From NCBI GenBank assembly GCA_963618065.1, contig CAVERH010000004.1, positions 41,977 to 105,976 of the forward strand: a DNA stretch of 64,000 nt. Reading direction: 5' to 3'. How positions within the stretch are numbered: the first letter of the stretch is position 1; every line of letters begins with the position of its first letter. This document shows, in pieces, positions 58,212 through 64,000 of the stretch. Made by a program: the position numbers and the translations under genes. Below the pieces are notes generated by a model. That model was given only the letters and a program-made list of their open reading frames with translations, made no database searches and was not told where the DNA came from. Source of the DNA: Suilimivivens sp963618065 (GTDB taxonomy: Bacteria > Bacillota > Clostridia > Lachnospirales > Lachnospiraceae).

Positions 58212-59543
58212 ATGAAGGTTTTATTTATTTCCCTTGGCTGTGACAAGAATCTCGTAGACTCTGAGGTCATGCTTGGACTGCTTTCCCAGCGCGGATATGA
58301 ATTCACAGACGATGAAGAGGAAGCGGAAGCAGTTGTCATCAATACCTGCTGTTTTATCAGTGATGCCAAGGAAGAAAGTGTCAATACGATTCTGGACATG
58401 GCAGAGAGGAGAAAGAGCGGACAGTTACAGGCTCTTCTGGTAACCGGCTGTCTGGCACAGCGTTATTCTGAGGAAATGCAGGTGGAGATCCCGGAGGTCG
58501 ATGCAGTTCTCGGAACAACAGCCATTGATGCGATTGCCGATGCACTCGACGAGGTGCTTAAGGGACAACAGCATAATTATATTGAGGATATCAACAAGGC
58601 TCCGCAGGGAGGCCGGCACCGTGTCGTAACAACAGGCGGCTATTATGCCTATCTGAAAATTGCAGAAGGATGCGACAAGCATTGTACCTATTGTATCATT
58701 CCGAAGGTGCGTGGCGATTACCGAAGCGTACCGATGGAGCAGCTACTGAAGGAAGCGAAGGAGCTAGCAGAGGGCGGCGTGAAGGAGCTGATTCTGGTCG
58801 CACAGGAGACCACCCTTTACGGAAAGGATCTGTATGGAGAAAAATCCCTCCCCCGTCTTTTAAGAGAGCTTTGCAGGATCGAGGGCATTCACTGGATCCG
58901 TCTCCTTTACTGCTACCCGGAGGAAATCACGGATGAACTGATTGAGGTCATGAAGGAGGAAGAGAAGATCTGTCACTATCTGGATATTCCGGTACAGAGC
59001 GGGTGCGATGAAATCCTCCGCAGAATGGGACGCTGGACAAATACGGAACAGATCCGTACCCTGGTTGCAAAACTGCGTAAGGAGATTCCGGATATCTGTT
59101 TAAGAACGACTTTTATTGCAGGATTTCCGGGCGAAACGGATGAAAACCACGAAGAAACCATGTGTTTCATCAATGAAATGGAATTTGACCGTCTTGGCGT
59201 CTTCCCCTATTCGCCGGAAGAAGATACGGCAGCAGCCGAAATGGAGGATCAGGTGCCGGAGGAGATCAAGAATGCACGCCGGGATGAGATCATGGAGCTG
59301 CAGCAGGAAATCGCCTTTGAACAGGCAGAAAACATGGTTGGTAAAATCGTGGAGGCCATGATTGAAGGCAGTGTTCCGGAAGAAGGAATTTATGTGGCAA
59401 GAACCTATAAGGATGCACCGAATGTAGACGGATTCCTGTTTTTGAAGGCAGACGGCGCAGGCTCCCTGATGAGTGGCGATTTTCTTCGTGCAAAGATTAC
59501 AGGTTCCAATGAATACGATTTGATAGGAGAGATAACAGAATGA
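58212..59543 (+). CDS. rimO: Ribosomal protein S12 methylthiotransferase
   Basis: Radical SAM enzyme that adds a methylthio group to an Asp of ribosomal protein S12. It has 443 residues: an N-terminal iron-sulfur domain (LFISLGCDKNLVDSEVML with the first Cys, then NTCCF), the radical SAM cluster CDKHCTYCIIPKVRG near residue 153, and a C-terminal TRAM domain. The CDKNLVDSE pattern distinguishes RimO from MiaB. It overlaps pgsA by 4 bp. Confidence 0.96.
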   Translation: MKVLFISLGCDKNLVDSEVMLGLLSQRGYEFTDDEEEAEAVVINTCCFISDAKEESVNTILDMAERRKSGQLQALLVTGCLAQRYSEEMQVEIPEVDAVLGTTAIDAIADALDEVLKGQQHNYIEDINKAPQGGRHRVVTTGGYYAYLKIAEGCDKHCTYCIIPKVRGDYRSVPMEQLLKEAKELAEGGVKELILVAQETTLYGKDLYGEKSLPRLLRELCRIEGIHWIRLLYCYPEEITDELIEVMKEEEKICHYLDIPVQSGCDEILRRMGRWTNTEQIRTLVAKLRKEIPDICLRTTFIAGFPGETDENHEETMCFINEMEFDRLGVFPYSPEEDTAAAEMEDQVPEEIKNARRDEIMELQQEIAFEQAENMVGKIVEAMIEGSVPEEGIYVARTYKDAPNVDGFLFLKADGAGSLMSGDFLRAKITGSNEYDLIGEITE

Positions 59544-60091
59544 ATTTACCCAACAAATTAACTATTTTCAGAGTAATTCTGATCCCGTTTTTTATTGTGT
59601 TTTTGTTAGTTCCCAATATGCCGTTTCTGCCCTCTGCAGAATGGAGCAAATGGATTGCACTTGCCATTTTCATCATTGCATCCCTGACCGATATGCTCGA
59701 TGGCAAAATTGCCAGAAAGTATAACCTCATTACCGATTTCGGTAAGTTCATGGATCCGCTTGCCGATAAGCTTTTAGTATGTTCGGCACTGATTGCATTG
59801 ATCGAACTTGGCAGAATCCCGGCATGGATGGTTATTGTCATTATTGCAAGGGAGTTCACCATCAGCGGATTCCGTCTTGTCGCAGCAGATAAGGGCGTTG
59901 TTATTGCAGCAAGCTACTGGGGCAAGTTTAAGACCGTGTTCCAGATGGTTGCGGTCTGCCTTCTGATTGTAGATCTTCCGGTACTGCATGTCCTGACACA
60001 GATTATTTTGTGGATTGCGGTCATTCTCACGATCGTTTCCCTCATTGATTATCTGATTAAGAATAAAGATGTGATGAAGGATATTAAGTAG
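59540..60091 (+). CDS. pgsA: CDP-diacylglycerol-glycerol-3-phosphate 3-phosphatidyltransferase
   Basis: Membrane enzyme making phosphatidylglycerol phosphate. It has 183 residues with about five helices and the CDP-alcohol phosphotransferase signature, seen as DMLDGKIARKYNLITDFGKFMDPLADK near residues 51-77. The order rimO-pgsA-recA is common in Clostridia; cinA, often between pgsA and recA, is absent. Confidence 0.95.
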   Translation: MNLPNKLTIFRVILIPFFIVFLLVPNMPFLPSAEWSKWIALAIFIIASLTDMLDGKIARKYNLITDFGKFMDPLADKLLVCSALIALIELGRIPAWMVIVIIAREFTISGFRLVAADKGVVIAASYWGKFKTVFQMVAVCLLIVDLPVLHVLTQIILWIAVILTIVSLIDYLIKNKDVMKDIK

Positions 60092-60141
60092 TCATTTTCA
60101 AGAAAGATGATATAAGAGCTGATATAAGAAGCTGATTTAAG

Positions 60142-60184
60142 AAGGGACTTTTGCAAAGGAAACTATTGCGAAAGTCCTTTTTAT
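60142..60184 (+). terminator. Terminator after pgsA
   Basis: Long stem of about 14 bp pairing AAGGGACTTTTGCAA with TTGCGAAAGTCCTTT, followed by T residues. Just before it (about 60107-60141) GCTGAT(A/T)TAAGAA recurs two or three times in tandem. Confidence 0.85.
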
Positions 60185-60389
60185 TCGTTATACTGTATTC
60201 ATATGTAGATTCACTGTCGTTCCAGACAGTCAAGATTCATGCTTCTGCTTTGCAAATCCGGCATTTTCGCCAATTTATCCAAAGCAAATGATACCAGGGA
60301 AGGGGAGATGCCGTTGAGGGAGTTTTATTGGACTATAAAAGGTGTATAATCGATTTATAAACAGAGTCAGAAATCAAGTAAATAACTCA
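60185..60389. other. Non-coding stretch before the recA promoter
   Basis: No convincing gene. A small hairpin ACTGTC (60213-60218) / GACAGT (60225-60230) is present. The rest is AT-rich with no other clear signal. Confidence 0.5.
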
Positions 60390-60437
60390 TTGACAAAATC
60401 GAACGTTTGTTTTATTCTGTAAAAGAACAAACGTTCT
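60390..60437 (+). promoter_or_regulatory. recA promoter with two LexA (SOS) boxes
   Basis: TTGACA (60390-60395), 17 bp, TATTCT (60413-60418). Two sites match the Gram-positive SOS box CGAACnnnnGTTCG: CGAACGTTTGTTTT (60400-60413, inside the promoter spacer) and AGAACAAACGTTCT (60424-60437, just after the -10, a perfect palindrome). LexA should block both polymerase binding and clearance. Confidence 0.85.
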
Positions 60438-60473
60438 GAAAGCGATGGAAGCTTAATTAAAGGAGACAGATTC

Positions 60474-61496
60474 ATGGAAAGAGAAGAGAAGTTAAAAGCA
60501 CTGGATGCAGCATTAGGACAGATTGAGAAGCAATTTGGTAAGGGCGCAGTAATGAAATTAGGCGATCCTTCCGCGCAGATGAACGTTGAGACGATCCCGA
60601 CAGGGTCCTTAAGCCTTGATGTTGCACTTGGCTTAGGAGGTATCCCGAAGGGAAGAATTATAGAGATCTACGGACCGGAATCCAGTGGTAAGACGACCGT
60701 TACCCTGCATATGATTGCGGAAGTGCAGAAGCGTGGCGGAATTGCCGGATTTATTGATGCGGAGCATGCCCTTGATCCGGTATATGCGAAGAACATCGGT
60801 GTAGATGTGGATAATCTTTACATTTCACAGCCGGATAACGGAGAGCAGGCGTTGGAGATTACCGAGACGATGGTTCGTTCCGGTGCGATTGATATTGTTG
60901 TTGTAGACTCAGTTGCAGCCTTGGTACCGAAAGCAGAGATTGACGGTGATATGGGAGATTCCCATGTGGGTCTGCAGGCCAGACTCATGTCGCAGGCTCT
61001 GCGTAAGCTGACCGCTGTGATCAGTAAGTCAAATTGTACGGTTATCTTTATTAACCAGTTACGTGAGAAGGTTGGTGTGGTGTATGGTAATCCCGAGACG
61101 ACCACAGGTGGACGCGCATTGAAATTCTATTCTTCCGTAAGACTGGATGTGCGTCGAATTGAAGCATTGAAGCAGAGCGGGGAAACAATCGGTAACCGTA
61201 CCAGAGTAAAAGTTGTTAAGAATAAGATTGCGCCTCCTTTTAAGGAAGCTGAATTTGATATTATCTTCGGAGAAGGAATTTCTACCGTTGGAGATATTCT
61301 TGATCTGGCTGCCGATGCCAACATCGTAAATAAGAGTGGGGCATGGTACGCCTACGAAGGAAACAAGATCGGACAGGGCAGAGAGAACGCCAAGCAGTAT
61401 CTGAAGGAACATACCGAAATGCTTGAAGAGATCGAGCAGAAGGTTCGGGCACATTACGGCTTACAGGATGCGAAAGATGATCGTAACGAAGATTGA
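60474..61496 (+). CDS. recA: Recombinase RecA
   Basis: ATP-dependent strand-exchange protein and SOS co-protease. It has 340 residues: Walker A GPESSGKTT near 67-75, Walker B VVVDSVAAL near 142, and the L2 region NQLREKVGVVYGNPETTTGGRALKFY near 195-220. The C-terminal tail is acidic (DAKDDRNED). Full length. Its gene overlaps recX by 20 bp. Confidence 0.98.
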   Translation: MEREEKLKALDAALGQIEKQFGKGAVMKLGDPSAQMNVETIPTGSLSLDVALGLGGIPKGRIIEIYGPESSGKTTVTLHMIAEVQKRGGIAGFIDAEHALDPVYAKNIGVDVDNLYISQPDNGEQALEITETMVRSGAIDIVVVDSVAALVPKAEIDGDMGDSHVGLQARLMSQALRKLTAVISKSNCTVIFINQLREKVGVVYGNPETTTGGRALKFYSSVRLDVRRIEALKQSGETIGNRTRVKVVKNKIAPPFKEAEFDIIFGEGISTVGDILDLAADANIVNKSGAWYAYEGNKIGQGRENAKQYLKEHTEMLEEIEQKVRAHYGLQDAKDDRNED

Positions 61497-62088
61497 AGAA
61501 GTAACGAAAGCTAAATGCAGAATTGAAATTGATCAGGAGTTCGCCTTTGTTTTATACAAAGGCGAATTGCGTATGTATCACATCCGGGAAGGCGAAGAAT
61601 TAGACCCTGCCATATATGAAGAGATTACGGGAACACTTCTTCCGAAGCGTGCGACTATGCGTGCCATGAATCTGTTAAAGAGCAGACCCTATACGGAGTA
61701 TCAGCTTCGTCAGAAGCTTTCACAGGGGGGATACCCGCAGGAGGCAATGGAAGAAGCCATTTCCTATGTGAAGAGCTATCATTACATCGATGACCGGCAG
61801 TATGCGATGGATTATATCGAGTACCATCAGGAAGGTAAGACGAAGCAGAAGCTGTTACAGACCTTAATGAGTAAGGGACTCTCGAAGGAACTGATTTCAG
61901 AATGTTTTGATGAAATTGTGGGAGATCGGAAGAAAGAGCTCGAAGAAGAGCAGATTTTAAAAATTTTGCGAAAGAAAAATTATGATCCGGAACAGTGGAC
62001 ATTTGAGGAAAAACAGCGGCTTATGGCGTCTTTGTACAGAAAAGGCTTTTCTCCGGAATTAATTCATGTGCACTTTTACTTGACATAA
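61477..62088 (+). CDS. recX: RecA regulator RecX
   Basis: Limits or modulates RecA filament growth. It has 203 residues made of three-helix repeats, with the family segments AMNLLKSRPYTEYQLRQKLSQGGYPQEAMEEAISYVKSYHYIDDRQYAMDYI. It starts inside recA and so shares its SOS control. The start is placed at 61477; ATG 61468 is an alternative. Its final codons contain the -35 of the rny promoter. Confidence 0.92.
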   Translation: MIVTKIEEVTKAKCRIEIDQEFAFVLYKGELRMYHIREGEELDPAIYEEITGTLLPKRATMRAMNLLKSRPYTEYQLRQKLSQGGYPQEAMEEAISYVKSYHYIDDRQYAMDYIEYHQEGKTKQKLLQTLMSKGLSKELISECFDEIVGDRKKELEEEQILKILRKKNYDPEQWTFEEKQRLMASLYRKGFSPELIHVHFYLT

Positions 62089-62108
62089 CTATGAATAACG
62101 TATAGAAT
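62080..62108 (+). promoter_or_regulatory. rny promoter overlapping the end of recX
   Basis: TTGACA (62080-62085), 17 bp, TAGAAT (62103-62108). The -35 is part of the last recX codons and stop. Confidence 0.75.
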
Positions 62109-62203
62109 TTAAGTGTTGTAATTTGCTTTTAGAATGTCTTTTCCATACACATTCTATATAGATAATAGTACAATGAAAATTAAATAAGGAGGTGCTCCTG
62201 TAA

Positions 62204-63748
62204 ATGCAGTCAGTTATTGCAACGATTGTAACGCTGGTGATCGTGGCTCCGCTTACATGGGTTCTTGCTACGTTATATCACAAGAAGGTATCCGCAGCAA
62301 AGATCGGTAATGCAGAGGATAAGGCACGAGAGATCATCGACGAAGCTCTGAAGACTGCTGAGACCAAGAAGCGTGAATCTTTACTTGAGGTAAAGGAAGA
62401 GTCTATTCGTACGAAGAATGAACTGGACAAGGAAATCAAGGAGAGACGTGCGGAAGCGCAGAGATATGAGCGCAGGGTTCAGCAAAAGGAAGAGAACATT
62501 GATAAGAAATCAGATGCAATCGAGAAAAAGGAAGCAAGCCTGATTGCCAGAGAAGAAGAACTGGCAAAGCAGCGCGAAGAAATTTCTAAGCTTAACGAGC
62601 AAAGATTACAGGAACTGGAACGAATCTCTGGTTTAACCTCCGAACAGGCAAAAGAGTACTTATTAAAAATTGTTGAAGATGAAGTGAAACATGAATCGGC
62701 CGTGATGATCAAGGAAATGGAGAATCGCGCCAAAGAAGAAGCGGATAAGAAGGCGAAGGAGTATGTGGTAAATGCCATTCAGAAATGTGCAGCAGATCAT
62801 GTATCTGAAACAACCATCTCCGTTGTCCAGCTCCCGAATGACGAAATGAAGGGAAGAATTATTGGTCGAGAGGGACGAAATATCCGAACTCTGGAGACCA
62901 TGACCGGTGTGGATTTAATCATCGACGATACACCGGAAGCTGTTGTCTTATCCGGTTTCGACCCGATCCGACGGGAAGTTGCAAGAATTGCGCTTGAAAA
63001 ACTGATTGTGGATGGACGTATTCATCCGGCCAGAATCGAAGAAATGGTTGAGAAGGCGCAAAAAGAAGTAGAAGTGATGATGAAAGAGGAAGGTGAACAG
63101 GCAACCTTAGAGGTTGGCGTTCATGGTATTCATCCGGAACTTGTACGCTTACTTGGTAAGATGAAGTTCAGAACAAGCTATGGACAGAATGCATTAAAGC
63201 ATTCCATCGAAGTAGCCCAGTTATCCGGTCTTTTAGCTGCAGAGCTTGGACTTGATATCCGTCTTGCGAAAAGAGCAGGTCTTCTGCATGATATCGGTAA
63301 AGCCGTGGATCATGAAATGGAAGGTTCCCATATTCAGCTTGGTTCTGAATTATGTAGAAAGTACAAGGAATCAGCGGTTGTTGTTAACGCCGTAGAGTCC
63401 CATCATGGCGATGTAGAGCCTCAGTCATTGATCGCTTGTATCGTACAGGCAGCGGATACGATTTCGGCTGCAAGACCGGGTGCCCGTCGTGAGACACTGG
63501 AAACATATACGACAAGATTGAAACAATTAGAAGAAATCACCAACAATTTTAAGGGAGTAGATAAATCTTTTGCTATTCAGGCAGGTAGAGAGATTCGTGT
63601 AATGGTAGTTCCGGAACAGATTTCTGATACAGACATGGTTCTGTTAGCCAGAGATATTTCCAAGCAAATTGAAGCAGAATTGGAATATCCGGGTCAGATC
63701 AAGGTCAATGTGATCAGAGAGTCAAGAGTAATAGACTACGCGAAGTAA
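62204..63748 (+). CDS. rny: Ribonuclease Y
   Basis: Membrane-anchored endoribonuclease that starts mRNA decay in many Firmicutes. It has 514 residues: an N-terminal membrane helix (about 3-22), a long coiled coil (about 30-190), a KH domain (about 205-270 with MKGRIIGREGRNIRTLE), and an HD domain with HSIEVAQLSG near 332 and HDIGKAVDHE near 362. AAGGAGG is its ribosome site, but it pairs with CTCCT a few bases later. It lies after recA-recX as in many Clostridia. Confidence 0.97.
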   Translation: MQSVIATIVTLVIVAPLTWVLATLYHKKVSAAKIGNAEDKAREIIDEALKTAETKKRESLLEVKEESIRTKNELDKEIKERRAEAQRYERRVQQKEENIDKKSDAIEKKEASLIAREEELAKQREEISKLNEQRLQELERISGLTSEQAKEYLLKIVEDEVKHESAVMIKEMENRAKEEADKKAKEYVVNAIQKCAADHVSETTISVVQLPNDEMKGRIIGREGRNIRTLETMTGVDLIIDDTPEAVVLSGFDPIRREVARIALEKLIVDGRIHPARIEEMVEKAQKEVEVMMKEEGEQATLEVGVHGIHPELVRLLGKMKFRTSYGQNALKHSIEVAQLSGLLAAELGLDIRLAKRAGLLHDIGKAVDHEMEGSHIQLGSELCRKYKESAVVVNAVESHHGDVEPQSLIACIVQAADTISAARPGARRETLETYTTRLKQLEEITNNFKGVDKSFAIQAGREIRVMVVPEQISDTDMVLLARDISKQIEAELEYPGQIKVNVIRESRVIDYAK

Positions 63749-63768
63749 GTGATTACGAAATTAAAATG

Positions 63769-63818
63769 ATTGGGAAAGTCTTAAAAATACAGTATTTTGG
63801 GGCTTTCCCAATTTTTTA
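63769..63818 (+). terminator. Terminator after rny
   Basis: Stem ATTGGGAAAG (63769-63778) / CTTTCCCAAT (63803-63812), with AAAATAC/GTATTTT pairing in the loop, then six T. Confidence 0.9.
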
Positions 63819-64000
63819 TATTTATAATTATAACTATATTATCCTAAAATGTCCTAATACATCCTACATAATTGGTGTCAAATTGGTGCAAAAAGTAAAT
63901 TGGTGCAAAGAAAGACCAAGCCTTAATTTTTGTATAGATATTTGTTGTTATTGCCCACCTAACCTGACCTGTTTTTAAATCGCTTGCCTGTCATGGGATT
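63819..64000. repeat. AT-rich edge region with tandem short repeats
   Basis: Three 10-bp units beginning TCCTA lie in tandem at 63842-63871. Three copies of ATTGGTG(T/C)(C/A)A follow at 63871-63880, 63882-63891 and 63899-63908. No gene is convincing. On the minus strand, codons 64000-63959 could be the last 13 residues (rich in Lys and Arg) of a gene entering from the right. Similar repeated TTGGTG(T/C)-A strings occur near ends of integrase genes in Clostridia, so this may border an integrated element; that is a weak inference. Confidence 0.4.

Noticed and set aside
63766..63978. 70-codon plus-strand frame after rny
   Set aside because: It begins inside the 5' side of the rny terminator and reads through the T-run and tandem repeats; it has no ribosome site.

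Overview
The window looks like chromosomal DNA of a spore-forming Firmicute of the class Clostridia, most likely a Lachnospiraceae gut bacterium close to Roseburia, Agathobacter or Coprococcus. The evidence is the protein sequences, moderate-to-low GC, strong AGGAGG ribosome sites, and Firmicute gene orders: rimP-nusA-rnpM-ylxQ-infB-rbfA, spoIIIAA-AH, yqhY-nusB-xseAB-ispA-dxs-tlyA-argR-recN-spoIVB, and yicC-remA-gmk-rpoZ. Only rqcH is confidently on the minus strand. No tRNA, rRNA, CRISPR array or complete mobile element was seen.

Region 1 (1-12300) is a xylo-oligosaccharide uptake and degradation locus. It holds a GH8 exo-oligoxylanase (cut by the window edge), a YesM/YesN-type two-component system, a GH39 beta-xylosidase, a chemoreceptor, and a lipoprotein-plus-two-permease ABC importer without its own ATPase. 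A shared 14-bp sequence lies upstream of both the xylosidase and the binding-protein gene. Region 2 (12300-13750) is a solitary manC. Region 3 (13750-26560) is the translation and RNA block: nusA operon, nrnA, truB, ribF, a secreted NlpC/P60 hydrolase, rpsO with a structured leader, and pnp. Region 4 (26583-31753) is the complete spoIIIA operon. Region 5 (31779-46390) holds deoB, prfC, a transglutaminase-like protein and the long yqhY-to-spoIVB cluster (isoprenoid precursors, NAD kinase, DNA repair, sporulation signalling protease).

Region 6 (46390-49520) is the most unusual. Full-length spo0A would normally follow spoIVB. Here an AT-rich fic gene with its own four-half-site operator and an S66 peptidase gene come first, followed by a 176-residue protein. 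That protein carries an almost canonical Spo0A DNA-binding domain but has no phospho-acceptor receiver domain. Region 7 (49520-55921) holds glgA, bioY with a candidate BirA operator, a Cys-rich DUF1284 protein, a MOP-superfamily flippase and rqcH. Region 8 (56011-63748) is yicC-remA-gmk-rpoZ, rimO-pgsA, SOS-controlled recA-recX, and rny. The right edge is a short AT-rich stretch with tandem repeats.

Two further patterns stand out. First, both sporulation transcription units that follow a housekeeping gene (pnp to spoIIIA, recN to spoIVB) have a candidate sporulation sigma-factor promoter. In each case the promoter's predicted start lies inside the upstream gene's terminator hairpin. Second, there is a family of interspersed, hairpin-rich elements of about 135 bp with terminal inverted repeats around GTAACTGTTCAG. 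It has shorter palindromic relatives upstream of manC and yqhY. A separate pair of 44-nt tandem units with compensating stem changes lies in the nusA-operon leader. All functional statements come from reading the sequence and from family knowledge; no searches were run.
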